Source: Plasmodium coatneyi (lineage: Eukaryota; Apicomplexa; Aconoidasida; Haemosporida; Plasmodiidae). From it: 64,000 nucleotides of DNA. The DNA lies in the NCBI RefSeq assembly GCF_001680005.1, contig NC_033568.1, positions 558,001 to 622,000 on the forward strand, given 5' to 3'. Positions 35,408 to 47,126 of the stretch are shown here, one piece after another. Below the pieces are notes generated by a model. That model was given only the letters and a program-made list of their open reading frames with translations, did no database searches and was not told where the DNA came from. Every line of letters starts with the position of its first letter. Position 1 is the stretch's first letter. The translations under genes and the position numbers were made by a program.

Positions 35408-36286
35408 CTTGGGGTCTCTACCCGATGCACGAATGTTACTTTTACGTTGTCCTTTGCAATTGCTAGCTAGTCCTGTCGTGACGGCACGATGGACGTAGTT
35501 TTTTTTTTTTTTCTCTCCACAACACGGATGCGGGTGCTGTACGTCTTTAATTTTTGCCTCTCCCCTGCGTTGTGCACTTGGCCATATCGGCGCTCTCTTC
35601 GGTCACAACGTGTGTGCCTCATTTTCATTTTGGGGACCACCCTTTACTTGGTCACTTCCGCAGAGTTCAGTTTTCCCCCCTTTTTGGCAACGAAAAAGAA
35701 CCAGTCCATTCCTGTTAGTACGACTGCATGCATGCCCCAACTTGAGAAGAGAAAGGGGTGCCCTCCTTTAGCGGCTCCGTTCCAACGAAAGGGAAAAAGG
35801 ATCTCTCACACAATGCACCCCAAATGTATTGTATGCACCTTTTTACGATGCACTGGTTTCCTTTTTCCAATTCAACACGTTCATCGCATTTTCCTTATTC
35901 CTTTCGCCCTCTCCTTTGCACACCTGACAAGTGTGTGTGGGTGAGTATATACATTTCAGGAGGAGACCCAACATTTTTACTACCCCTCCTGGAAGTTCCG
36001 ACCCGGGTAGGAATATCATTTTCCACCTGTACTGGCAAAGATCAGTGGAAATATTCTTTGCTTTTCTGAATTATTGACCTTTTGGAGATCCACGCGAGGG
36101 TCCCATTTGGGGGAATTGTTCGAACACGCCCCGTGAAGAGCCCCCTTTCTTCCCCCATTGACCTTTTCGCGGGAAAGTTTCCCCCTTTTTAAGCGCTGCC
36201 CTGTGTGTGCCTTAGCCGTTCCGCGTTACACATTTGGCTTTTCCCAAGGGAAGGGACGCGTGCCGCAATAGAGTAGCTAGCCACAA
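35408..36286. promoter_or_regulatory. PEPC upstream region
   Basis: Nearly 0.9 kb lies upstream of the PEPC start. It carries a TGCATGCATG word at 35725-35734, the core recognised by some Plasmodium ApiAP2 factors, but the motif is short and can occur by chance. A T run at about 35499-35511 and C/T-rich stretches (36129-36190) precede the start. The plus-strand frame at 35489-35944 is rejected as a gene. Confidence 0.4.
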
Positions 36287-39200
36287 ATGGAGGACGAGAC
36301 GAACGTCAAGGGGGAAGGCCCCCAAGGGGACAGCCACGGTGGGCACCACAACACGCACCACAACCCGAAGGATAACCTGAAGGATGACCTGAAGGATGAC
36401 CTGAAGGATGACCCCGATGAGCGAAAGCTGAAGTTCCTGATCGAGGGCAAAATGGTGGAGACGAAAAACGCAGTGGATTTCATAAAGCCCCTGAAGGACG
36501 ACATTAAGGCGTTGGACTTTCTCCTCTTCGACATGCTCAAAGATAACCTGCCCAACAAGCTTTTCGAGACCTTATGCACTATCCACGATTTGTCTGAAAA
36601 ATACAGCGAAAACCAAACGCAGGAAAATTTTAACTCTTTAAAAAGTTCTATATACAATTTGGATGATGAGTATTTAGGGACCATTGTGAATGCCTTTGGG
36701 CATATGTGTATTTTATCCAACTTTGCAGAATGGGCTCATAGAGGAAGGAGGAGAAAAGCGTTCGATATGTCCTTCACCCCGAATGAAAGAATATACGGGT
36801 CGGTGTATGAAACGCTGAAGGGAACCTTCCACATGCTAATCAAGAGCGGTTTCGACATAAACCTGATTTATGAGCAGCTATGCAATCAGACAATAGACTT
36901 CGTACTGACTACCCACCCAACGCAAGCCATTCGGACGTCACTTTTGAAAAACTACATACAGCTAGCTGAATTGTTACTAAAGCTGGACAACACAGATAAA
37001 GAATTGTACAAGAAAAAAATCTTATATGATAATTTGAAAACATACTTGCTAGCCGCATGGAAAACGGATGTCATTCGAAGGATTAAACCTACGCCGATCG
37101 ATGAAGCCATTTCGCTAGTCGACATAGTGGAGAATTGCATCTTCTACAGAATCCCAAACATTATAAGGTATATTGATAACGTCTTTTATGAATATAATTT
37201 ACCCCCCCTCAAATTGGAATCAAAAATTTGTCTTTTCTCCTCATGGGCAGGAGGAGACAGAGATGGGAATCCATTCGTGCTACCAGAAACGACCAGATAC
37301 GTCTGCTATATGAACAAAATAAGGGGATGCGAATTGTTCATTCCGATGATAGAAAAACTGATCAGGGATTTAACCCTCCACCATTGCACTGAACATTTTA
37401 AAACGTATGTGAAGCTCCTCGAAGATGAAGTTTCTCACTACATTTTCGACAAAGACAAAAAGTACCTGGCGCAGAAATTCCTCTGGTTTTCTCCCTTATC
37501 TAAGACGAACAAAAGTGAAATATATAGAAGTGCTCTTCTAGTCGTCTGGGCAAAACTGAAAAGTACCGTGCAAGTTTACAAGTCTCTCATTTCCCACCAA
37601 CCTGTGGATACGAATTTTGAAAAATTAATGTTTAACAGTTCAGAGGAATTGGAGGAAATCCTCATGGAGTGTTACAAAAGTTTGTCTGATTCTGGAAATG
37701 CGCTCATCGCTGAAGGGTACCTAAAAGATGTCATTCGAAATGTAAAGATATTTGGTCTCCATCTGATGAAACTGGATATTAGACAAGAATCACAGAAGCA
37801 CATTCAGGCCATGGATTACATCTGTGAGAAACTGCAAACTGGAAAGTACTCCCTCCTATCTGAGGAAGAAAAAATCGACTTCCTTACAAACATCCTTCAA
37901 TCGAATAGACCACTAATACCAAACAATATACAGCAGGAGGAAGACGTCCCTAGCGACTTCCTAAACGTAATAAAAACGTTTGATGTGTGTTCGCAAATTG
38001 AGGAGAGTGCACTAGGGGCTTACATCGTATCCATGTGCAACCACGCGTCCGATATCCTCCTAGTGGAGGTCTTCCAAAAGGAACTGAAAAAAAATGCAAA
38101 GAGAAAAACGCAAAGAGTTGTCCCCCTTTTGGAAACAATCCAGTCCCTCCAAATGTCTTGCACCATTTTGGAAAACTTAATTAAGAACCCATGGTATAGA
38201 ACCCATTTGAGAACCCACTTTGATAACAAGCAAGAAATTATGATTGGCTACTCCGATTCGGGCAAAGATGGAGGCAGATTCACATCTGCCTGGGAATTAT
38301 TCAAGGCACAGGAAAAGCTCGTACATATTGGGAAGCAATACTCCGTGGAGGTTCGCTTCTTTCATGGTAGGGGTGGCAGCGTCAGTAGAGGAGGAGGACC
38401 ACAACATCTAGCCATTCTTTCACAACCAATCAATACGATAAAGAACTACCTTAGAGTTACCATACAGGGGGAAGTCATCACCCAAGATTTCTGCTTAAAA
38501 GGAATGATGCTACGGTCGATAGAAACATACATTAGCGCTCTCCTAAAATGCTCCCTCTTAAAGAATACAGTTCTAGTAAAGGACGAATGGAGAGAACTCA
38601 TGGACCAAATGAGCCAACTCACCACAAAGGAGTACAGGCACGTGGTCTACGAAAATGAAGACTTCGTGAAATACTTCAGATGTGCAACCCCACAGGTGGA
38701 AATAGGAAAACTGAATTTAGGATCAAGACCATCGAAGAGAAAACAAGGAAATGTAGAATCGCTGAGGGCAATTCCTTGGGTTTTCTCCTGGACACAAAAC
38801 CGAATGCATCTACCTGTATGGCTTGGAATAGAAAAATTGTATGATTACCTCATAGAAAAAAACAAATTAGGGCTCCTCCAAGATATGTATAAAAACTGGC
38901 CCTTCTGTACCAGCTTCTTTAACCTTATCAGTATGGTTATGGCGAAGGCAAGTTTGCAAATAACAGAGGAATATGATATTCTCGTCCCAGAGGAGCTAAA
39001 ATATATTGGTATCATGCTCAGGGAGAAACTGAAAAAAGCCATGGAACTCACTGCACTCGTTACGAATGAGAAAACCTTCTGTGACAATGACATACTGACG
39101 AAACGCTCGATCGAAAGTAGGACCAAATGGGTGGTCGTCTGCAATTTAATTCAAATTCAGGCACTTAAGCGATTACGGGAGAGGCAACGTGAGTGGGAAC

Positions 39201-39682
39201 TAGCACAAGGGAAGGATCTACCTAAAAAGAATAGTGACAACACCCCCACAGGACAGGAACAACCGATGACTACCCAAAGCGCCCACCCGATGCAGACACA
39301 CACAAACGATGAAGAACAAAAACTAAACAATTCATTAACGAAGGATGAGTTGGATGGACAGTATGGAGGTCCTATAAGTCGGAAAAAAAGCAAACGCATT
39401 CACTCCTACTTGAGTAGGAAAAAAAGCAAATTAATTCAAAACCCAAAGTACCATCCTCTGTTGGAGTCATACTCCTCTGCCTACATACAAAGTGAAGGAG
39501 AAAATGACTTATTTTTTGAGGACCTAGGGGACATGGATCTGTCCTATGGAAAACCCGCCTCCAAATCGTACGATTCCACGTATGATGAGGTGACGAAGAC
39601 CTACATTGATTACACCTCCCTCAATGATGCCCTCATAGTGTCTATCAAGGCCATAGCTGCGGGCATGCAGAACACGGGCTAG
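36287..39682 (+). CDS. PEPC: Phosphoenolpyruvate carboxylase
   Basis: PEP carboxylase (EC 4.1.1.31), 1131 residues, fixing bicarbonate onto PEP to give oxaloacetate and phosphate in the cytosol. Diagnostic blocks are all present: TTHPTQ with its His near residue 210, GGDRDGNP near 322-329, GYSDSGKDGGR near 654, and the catalytic FHGRGGSVSRGGGP loop with His near 693. The chain ends in the family's invariant QNTG tail. Plasmodium has PEPC, otherwise a plant and bacterial enzyme, to feed four-carbon acids. Parasite-specific features are an N-terminal His/Asp/Lys-rich leader with a DDLK repeat (12-bp units at 36366-36411) and a Ser/Lys-rich insert before the C-terminus (about 980-1090). The N-terminal Ser phosphorylation site of plant enzymes is not evident. 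A single uninterrupted exon; high confidence. Confidence 0.98.
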   Translation: MEDETNVKGEGPQGDSHGGHHNTHHNPKDNLKDDLKDDLKDDPDERKLKFLIEGKMVETKNAVDFIKPLKDDIKALDFLLFDMLKDNLPNKLFETLCTIHDLSEKYSENQTQENFNSLKSSIYNLDDEYLGTIVNAFGHMCILSNFAEWAHRGRRRKAFDMSFTPNERIYGSVYETLKGTFHMLIKSGFDINLIYEQLCNQTIDFVLTTHPTQAIRTSLLKNYIQLAELLLKLDNTDKELYKKKILYDNLKTYLLAAWKTDVIRRIKPTPIDEAISLVDIVENCIFYRIPNIIRYIDNVFYEYNLPPLKLESKICLFSSWAGGDRDGNPFVLPETTRYVCYMNKIRGCELFIPMIEKLIRDLTLHHCTEHFKTYVKLLEDEVSHYIFDKDKKYLAQKFLWFSPLSKTNKSEIYRSALLVVWAKLKSTVQVYKSLISHQPVDTNFEKLMFNSSEELEEILMECYKSLSDSGNALIAEGYLKDVIRNVKIFGLHLMKLDIRQESQKHIQAMDYICEKLQTGKYSLLSEEEKIDFLTNILQSNRPLIPNNIQQEEDVPSDFLNVIKTFDVCSQIEESALGAYIVSMCNHASDILLVEVFQKELKKNAKRKTQRVVPLLETIQSLQMSCTILENLIKNPWYRTHLRTHFDNKQEIMIGYSDSGKDGGRFTSAWELFKAQEKLVHIGKQYSVEVRFFHGRGGSVSRGGGPQHLAILSQPINTIKNYLRVTIQGEVITQDFCLKGMMLRSIETYISALLKCSLLKNTVLVKDEWRELMDQMSQLTTKEYRHVVYENEDFVKYFRCATPQVEIGKLNLGSRPSKRKQGNVESLRAIPWVFSWTQNRMHLPVWLGIEKLYDYLIEKNKLGLLQDMYKNWPFCTSFFNLISMVMAKASLQITEEYDILVPEELKYIGIMLREKLKKAMELTALVTNEKTFCDNDILTKRSIESRTKWVVVCNLIQIQALKRLRERQREWELAQGKDLPKKNSDNTPTGQEQPMTTQSAHPMQTHTNDEEQKLNNSLTKDELDGQYGGPISRKKSKRIHSYLSRKKSKLIQNPKYHPLLESYSSAYIQSEGENDLFFEDLGDMDLSYGKPASKSYDSTYDEVTKTYIDYTSLNDALIVSIKAIAAGMQNTG

Positions 39683-40365
39683 CGGAGGAGGTTCACCCGA
39701 ACTAGCACATTTACTAGCCGGACACACCCACGTGAATCGCCTACACCCATGTTTACACTTCATACAGGTGCCCCGTTGGGCCTAAGCCAACCTTGCATAT
39801 GTGCTTGCCAAAATGGTTATATAAATTGTATGTGGTAGTTCGCCACGAGGAGCACTCCGTTCCGGCTATAACCAGTTTGGAGAAAAGTCAAACGTGCAAA
39901 ACCTTTTTTTTTTTTCATCGTGGAGAAATGCGCTAAGCCCCACGTTACATGCACCTGCGTGTCGAAAAGGTTGCAACGCTTTTGCAAGAATAACGCGACG
40001 TTTGCGTTTGTGCTTGCGTTTTCGCTGGTGTTCCCCGTTTTTTTTAAAAAAAAAAAAAAAAAACACCAATTTGGAGCGGACCCACCCAAACTTTAAACGC
40101 ATAATCGTGATTTAAAAAAAAAAAAAAAAAGGTGTGTCAAAAGTGTGCCAAACGTTGCCTAAAAGGCTTGCCATTTCGATTATCCGCGTGAAAGTGGCCA
40201 ATACCCTTGAAAACAGGGAGGGGAAAAAATAAGTGCACGCCGTGACGCATAATTCACTACACGTGTGTGCCCATGCTGGTCGGGTAGCTACACATGTAGG
40301 CGGGTTGGTTGCGGTCCAAACCCCCGAGCAGATTTAGAAGCAGCACATGAAAGGATGGCGCTGAA
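39683..40365. other. Intergenic region between PEPC and an unknown gene
   Basis: Here lie the PEPC 3' flank and the promoter of the next plus-strand gene. A runs at 40048-40063 and 40114-40130 and a T run at 39905-39915 are the only notable features. No gene was recognised. Confidence 0.5.
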
Positions 40366-43300
40366 ATGATGAACCTAGAGAAGGATAAACAGATACTCAA
40401 GGACAGGTTACGAGAAGAGCTGCAAAGACTGAGGGGGTACCCAATAGTCCAGTGTGTACTCTCCTCCCTCCTCCAACCAGAGAAAGAGACAAACGGAGGT
40501 GTGAAAAAAAAAAAAAAAGGAATTTTATACAGCCAAATCGAATTGAAATATATAGGAAAAATAGTGTATGATACGTTTGTTCACTCCAGGGGTGCAAGGA
40601 GGTATGATGGAGATTACGCCTTCCCCCTCTGTTGTGTAAAAAGGAAAGTTCACATTCAGAAGGGAAGCAAACAACTCGTCTTACGCTGCACCGATAGGGA
40701 CATCCCCACCGAAACGGCATTCCAACTGATTAGCAGAGAGAAAGATTTTTTTATTTTCCTGAAAATTACGCACTATGTGAAGAAAGAAGAACCACTAGGG
40801 AGGACACCAGACGGGTCACTCTCACCCCTCATAGTGTTTCTCTACGATGTGACAGAAGCAGGCAAACGGGAAACGGAAAGACACGGAGGAAGGTGCACAG
40901 ATGGGGTTCCCACCCATGTAGGGTGTCAAAATGGGGGGAATTCTTCTCTCACTCAGTTGCCCAACGTGAAGGGGGGAGTGGTAAACCCGAAAAGGGAACC
41001 CCCCCAAAAGGGGACTGCAAAAAGTTCGTTGATCGATACCTGTTGTTAGTTCACTACAGGAGCTATTGCAAGGTGACTCTGTCCCCATTTTTGAACTCCC
41101 TAACCACTGCAACATTTAAGCATTCACAGAGGGATTTGCATCCCAATTCGACTTCCATGGAAGAGCAGCACAGGGGTCACGATGAGGGGGGAGACAGCTC
41201 CACTTTGCCTACTCCCCATGGGAGGAGAAGAAAATGGCTCAAATTTTGCCACCCCAAAAAAGGAACAAACTGCTCAGAACAAATCTGCCACTTGTTAAAA
41301 AAACCAAATTGCCACATACATATTTTTACATGCAAAATCGAAAGAGGAAAGAAAATCTTTTTAACCTTCCACAAAATGAGTAAGTGCTTCTTTGTTTTTG
41401 TTTCTCCCATTTTGGGGCTCCTCAACAGAGACCACTTCCAAATTGTGTGTCTGCCGAATGGTTGGCACGGATGCACTACGCCAACTGCGTACGGTCGATC
41501 CAAGGAGAGGGATAACTCCCCCCAAGGAATTACCCCCTTCTTGGAGGAACTGTCCCATTCGATAAGAGCTATGTATAAGCAGAAGAAAAAGTTGATCAGG
41601 AAGGTAGAAAAATATTTGGCGAATAGGACCCTGAAGGGGTACATAAATTTCCATCACTTCGACAAACAACACATGCAGAAGGAACAACAAATTTACTCTT
41701 ACACGTTTTATGACATTGAGGATAATTTTTTCCTGACAAAGGGGGAGCACTCTCCAGAAGCGGTTGGAGGAGGTACCCAAGGAAGGCGCCCAAGAAAAAC
41801 CCCACAGGGCATTCCTAACCTGCTTCAAAAAATCAAACCCATTTTAACCCAGTGTAGCCATTTTAACCCCAAAGTGGATATACATTTTGCTGAGCGGACA
41901 CTCGAAAAGGTGTGCACAAATGTCACTGATATGCTAACCTGGTGCAGACAATTTAGGACGTCCATAAGGTGGACCAAAAGGAGGGAGTGCATATATATAT
42001 ACTTCGTTAGGAAGGATTTCCCACCGGTAATTAACACCAAACGGAATGGTACAAATGGTCTTCTAGTGGAATGCCCAACTGGGTTTAATCAACCCACCCC
42101 TTCTCATAGTAATCATAAAAATATACGAACCAACACCAAGGATAAGAACACCCTTCAACGGGTTCAGTTAGTTTGTGCCTTCCAAGTTTTATCCACCAGA
42201 GGAAGAATCTACAAAATGACGAAGAAAGTATGCTTCCTTCTGTTTAGTCTTATTCACAAAATGGAGAAATTTCCCAACTGGGACCTCCTACATATGTTAA
42301 GACACGTCCACCACGTGGTTGTATCTTTTCCTTACCTTTACGTTTGTTACGCACAGGAGGGGGGCTCCACCAGTGGGAATACCTCCAATCGAGAGAAGCG
42401 CTATGGTCTGGGCAAACTTTCCCTGGCGCACCTCCATCCCCACGTGGGAGACCTGCAACGATTAAAAAGGAGAAGAAAGAAAGCTCTACTTAGGATCTTA
42501 CTGAAGGAGGGAGAATTCCCCTTCCTACTAAAAATGCACAAACTGCTTCTTTATTTTTACCTGTACGTGATTGGAAATTTGTGCCCAACGTGGCTCAACA
42601 GCGGTAGAGGAAGCAGGGGGGCGACCAACGAGGGGGAAAAGGCGACATGCGAAGAAACACTGCTGTGGAGCCGATTCGACGAATTCATCAAACAAATTAG
42701 AAGAGAAAAATGGAAGAAAAAAATTTATTTCCATCTTCGAAACTGCATGGAGGTCCTCTTCCAGCGCGACAAAAAGGGTGCCCACACGGGTGAAGAAATG
42801 AGTAACAAATCGCACACCTTGGAAGGAGGAGCGAGAGGGACAAAAGGAACGCTCATAAATTCGTTTATCTTGAGGCCCATATGCATGGATGGGCATTTCT
42901 CGGGAAATGCAGAAGCTACCCATGAGGGGATGCCAGGAGACAGGGTAGTGGACTACGAGGAGGTCCTCTCTGCTGGCAGATCGACATCCGCTAACGCCGC
43001 CAACCGTGACAACCCACCCACGGGGCAACACATCCGAGGGGCACACACAGCAAAAGACGATTACGCCAACTTCTTCAAACTGCGAAACATGAAAAAGACG
43101 GTCCGCATATTGGGCCCAGCGGTGATGGAAAAAATGGCGAACAAACTGTACTACATCAGAAGGAATGCCTTTTTAAATGTGAATGCACACAGGGTAGAAC
43201 TACTGAGCATAGTGAGCCAATTCGAGGAGGATGCAAAGGGTGTTCTATGTGCTGTAAGGGAAGCATCATTTCATGATCGGGGTGACCCAACACCCAGCCT

Positions 43301-44075
43301 CAACGGAGAAGAAGTGCAAAGATTGTTACACCACATATGCAAAAAAAAGCGAGTTAATAAAAATTTATCTATTTTTAACATCCCCAGTGGGTGCAAGGGA
43401 AGGGGAAAACTGCGCCATGTTGGTCAGACCAAGGTGAATAACAAGGTGGTGAGAAGTTTCTTCCGATTGGAGAAGTCCCCACGTGAGAAACGACCCCTTG
43501 AGGAGGCACTTCGACGGGGAAGTCGAAGCGGTACCCACAAAGTTGCCCTGAAATATCTGGTCCATTTGGTGAATGGACATATAACCTTCGCTGTGAATAT
43601 TTTTTCAAAGGATCATAAAAAATGGGGGCCCTCAAAAAGTGGGGTGCACTTTCTCAACGTGTGCAAAAATGATGTAATTAAAAATATGTTAATAGAAAGA
43701 ACAATTCACTTTTTGGAGGATCTCCTAACCTATGTGCACGAAAATCTCCTCTTCGTGGAGACAGAAAAGACGCATACCCCCAAAGGTTACCACCACTTCC
43801 CCTACAATGTGTGCAAAATATTTTGTTACGAATTGAAGCAAGATAAATGTGAGCTGAAAAAAATATACAACGTAAAACCGGGGAGGGAATTTTATGTACA
43901 CCTTTTTACCTTAACAAGTCAGGCAACTGTCTTTCTCTATTCCACTGGGGGGAGCGGCGGCACCTTGTGTAACCCTTTTTTTGTGAAGTTTTTTGAGCAG
44001 AGTAAATTCTACGACGCGTTTTTGGAAAGTACGAATGAGGGGATCTGCGAAGAAAAGCAGCACAGCAATGAATAG
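40366..44075 (+). CDS. Conserved protein of unknown function, frame break near 40.9-41.0 kb
   Basis: Two long frames overlap. Frame A (40366-41049) starts MMNLEKDKQILKDRL and reads like protein to about 40880 (LIVFLYDVTEAGK). The other (40893-44075) reads like protein from about 41020 (KKFVDRYLLLVHYRSY) to its stop. They probably belong to one protein of about 1235 residues. Joining them needs one extra base or an intron of length 2 modulo 3. Candidate indel sites are the C7 run at 40999-41005 and the G6 runs near 40933 and 40970. A 77-bp intron (GTAGGG at 40918 to AAAAG at 40994) also fits but has a poor acceptor. The protein is basic, with His/Lys-rich linkers and no domain, membrane segment or signal peptide I recognise. 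It sits between PEPC and ABCG2, both on the same strand. Confidence 0.6.
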
Positions 44076-45146
44076 CACGGGGGGCGATGAACACCTTGGG
44101 GGAAAACATTCTGACCGGGTCATAATTTTTCAAAAAAAAAAAAAAAAAAAACAGCCATTTATTATTACTTTTATTTATTATTTTTTTTTTTTTTTTTTTC
44201 CGTTTGGCTACCTCTGCTGCTCACCCGCACATGCAGCATTGCAACGGTCCCAGTTTGCAGCTTATGGTAGGTGACCGTGGGGACCCAGTTTTCCCAGTGT
44301 GTAGAGTATACGGCGCAACGACATAAGAACAGGAACAACTGGGCGAAACGTTCTCTGAGCGATGAAAAAAAAAAGGAAAAAAACGTCCACAAGTTTTGTA
44401 TGCATATTGCTTTTTTCTTTACCTTACGCAAATTTGAGAATGTAGAACTGTGTATATATCTTTCCCAATTTTTTCCAACCCCAGAAACTGCTTACCACTA
44501 TGTCGTAGTTAAGATAGTTTTCTTCTTTTGGTTATTTTTTTGGGAAGCCCCACAGTGTGGTTACCCCTCGGTTGATATGTATGCGTAACGGGGGAGGTTA
44601 AAAAAAAAAAAAAAAAAAAAACTGACCCTTTTTTCTTGTTCACCTACTGACGCTTTGTTTGCCGAAATAAGTGTACGTACATGCGTCTGCGTGGGGGTAC
44701 TTACCAGTAGGGGTAGACCGCGCAGGGGGGGTGTATAACCCAAGCGCGCGCCCTCGGTCTATACGCGCAAGAGTAGGCACAGGCACACGTATTCAAAGCG
44801 CAAAGAATGTACAGCATAACACTGTTCAGTGAAGAAAATTTAACAGCTGTCACAGACAGCGAAAGGTGAAGTAAACTTAAGGCCGAAAGTTTCACCACCC
44901 CCAAAAGAAAAGGAGCCGCCCATAAAAGAGGAAAAGCATAACTTGCATTTGCATATTCTCGTGGAAGACGCAACATCCGCAACGCGGGGGACATAGAAGG
45001 TGAGTGAAAGCGCATAGGAAACATAAACAGAACACACAACGGGGGAAAGGACAGACAGGTGCCAAGCGCTAGTGGCAGATCATCCCTGAGGGAGAAAGAG
45101 AGCACTGCCGCTGTGAACACAGTTAGGGAGCTTCACTCCCCCCAAG
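44076..45146. other. Intergenic region upstream of ABCG2
   Basis: About 1.1 kb holds the 3' flank of the unknown gene and the ABCG2 promoter/5' UTR. An A19 run at about 44132-44151 is followed at about 44181-44199 by a T19 run, which could fold back in RNA, and another A run lies at about 44602-44621. The last 400 bases before the ATG are less AT-rich, as often seen in 5' UTRs of this clade. No additional gene is supported. Confidence 0.5.
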
Positions 45147-47126
45147 ATGGAGGCCTCCACGAAGGATCCCCCCACGAAGGACCCCCACGCTGCGTACGAC
45201 AAAATAAAGTACGAGTTTTCTGACGTAAAGTACACCGTAGATCATGGCAAGCTGGAAATTCTTCACGGAATAAAGGGCATCCTTCTGCCCCAAACGATCA
45301 CGGTAATAATGGGCCCCAGCGGAAGTGGGAAGACAACGCTGCTGAATATTCTATCCATGAAAGTGACGGACGGCGTGGAGGGAAATTTCCTCATTAACGA
45401 TACAAACAGGAGCAAAAGTATAAAGAGCTACATGGGGTACGTCCTGCAGGATGATTACTTCTTCTCACGATTAACAGTATACGAAACGATAGAATTTACC
45501 GCCAAGCTGAAGTTAGACATTAGAGATAAGAGCAAGTTACGAGAATTGGTACACTCGGTTTTGGATATAATGAGCCTAACCCATGTAAAGGACACCATAG
45601 TGGGGGATGCCTTCATAAGAGGAATAAGTGGAGGACAAAGAAAAAGACTATCCATTGCAAATGAAATTTTGTCGAACCCACCTTTACTCCTCATGGATGA
45701 ACCAACAAGTGGACTAGACTCCTCATCGGCCTTATCCCTAGTAGAGTGCATTCAGAGAATAGCTACCATTTCGAATACTACGATCATATCGTCTCTTCAC
45801 CAGCCAAGCAGCCAAGTGTTCGGAAAATTCGATAGACTCATAGCAATAACAAATGGGTACATAATATATCATGGGAAGACAACCCACCTGAGTAAGTACC
45901 TAAAAAAAGTTGGGTTCATCTGTCCTTACGGGTGGAATATCGCAGACTACCTCATGGACGTATTATGCAACACAAAGTTTGAATCCATCCTGTTGGAAAA
46001 TTACAACAAGTACCTTCGTTACGACAAGGAGGTTGGATACTACATGGATATCGACTCTATTGATAATAAGGTAATCCACGATGATTATGATTCTTTGCTA
46101 GCTAAGGAAGGAAACGAAAGTAGGGAACTGCAAAGCAACAACAAGTCACCAATTGGGGTAAGAAAAAAATCTCCAAAGATTTCTATACAAGAAATAAACA
46201 ACGCAAGGGAGCAAGACCTGGATAAGCTAAAGGCAGTCGAAGTGTTAATCTCCTTGCAAGAAAAGAAGACACCCTACATTAGACAGAACTTTTTTCTCTT
46301 CACAAGGGGATTGAAAAAAATTATAATTGACGAAATAACAATTGTGAAGGTGATCGACTTGGTTGTTATTCTAACTTTGTTTGGTTTCCTGTGGTCCAAA
46401 ACTTTTAAGGAGGATACGGAAGACGGGATCATTGACACCATTGGGGCCATTTTTTTTATTCTATCTTATTGGACATTCTACCCGGCTTACCTATCATTGT
46501 ACTCCTTCCCTTCAGAAAGAGAAGTCATAGCCAAGGAGAGGAACATGAAAACCTTCCAAGTGAGCAACTACTTTTTTTCCAAGCTATTTGTGGAGTTTAT
46601 TTTTTTCTTCACACTAATTGCCTTTTGGGTTCTAGTCACACACCTCATTTTGTACGGGACGCTGAAATTTGGGGTCTATGTAAGTTATGTCTTCGTCACA
46701 TTATTAAACGCTCTAATAAGTAGCTCACTCGGATACTTCATATCAACCCTGTTTGACAATTTCAGCAAGGCCGTTAGTTTTCTTTCTGTTGTTTTGCTCA
46801 CCATGACGCTTACAAACGGGTTCTACGTCGAGATAGCCAAATTGCAAATCCCCTTTAGATACCTCCAGTGGTTGTCCTACCAAACGTACTCCGCCTCAGT
46901 GCTAGCCAAAATTAAGTTCGACGACGCGTCTATCAAATGCTCTTCGGATAACCTCTCTACTCTATGCCAAACAGATGGCTTTTTTCCAGGCAAGATCATC
47001 ATAGATAAGCGGTTTGCTACGCTGCACATTTCCTACTCCGTCTTCATCCTCATCAGCTTCTACGTCGTCATCAAGGCGGCCACGTACGTGTCTCTGCGCT
47101 GGTCCCACGCGCTCAGGATGAAGTGA
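45147..47126 (+). CDS. ABCG2: ABC transporter G family half-transporter
   Basis: A 659-residue half-transporter in ABCG order: nucleotide-binding domain first, membrane domain second. Walker A GPSGSGKTT is at residues 56-64, the signature ISGGQRKR at 160-167 and Walker B LLLMDEPTSG from 180. Six hydrophobic segments follow a charged linker (about 300-395), beginning near VVILTLFGFLW and ending near the C-terminal SYSVFILISFYVVI. ABCG proteins dimerise and export lipids or sterols. From memory, the single Plasmodium member (gABCG2) is made in female gametocytes and marks a neutral-lipid-rich body. One exon, no frame damage. It lies 0.7 kb upstream of the MORN5-DNAI2 pair on the same strand. 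Confidence 0.95.
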   Translation: MEASTKDPPTKDPHAAYDKIKYEFSDVKYTVDHGKLEILHGIKGILLPQTITVIMGPSGSGKTTLLNILSMKVTDGVEGNFLINDTNRSKSIKSYMGYVLQDDYFFSRLTVYETIEFTAKLKLDIRDKSKLRELVHSVLDIMSLTHVKDTIVGDAFIRGISGGQRKRLSIANEILSNPPLLLMDEPTSGLDSSSALSLVECIQRIATISNTTIISSLHQPSSQVFGKFDRLIAITNGYIIYHGKTTHLSKYLKKVGFICPYGWNIADYLMDVLCNTKFESILLENYNKYLRYDKEVGYYMDIDSIDNKVIHDDYDSLLAKEGNESRELQSNNKSPIGVRKKSPKISIQEINNAREQDLDKLKAVEVLISLQEKKTPYIRQNFFLFTRGLKKIIIDEITIVKVIDLVVILTLFGFLWSKTFKEDTEDGIIDTIGAIFFILSYWTFYPAYLSLYSFPSEREVIAKERNMKTFQVSNYFFSKLFVEFIFFFTLIAFWVLVTHLILYGTLKFGVYVSYVFVTLLNALISSSLGYFISTLFDNFSKAVSFLSVVLLTMTLTNGFYVEIAKLQIPFRYLQWLSYQTYSASVLAKIKFDDASIKCSSDNLSTLCQTDGFFPGKIIIDKRFATLHISYSVFILISFYVVIKAATYVSLRWSHALRMK

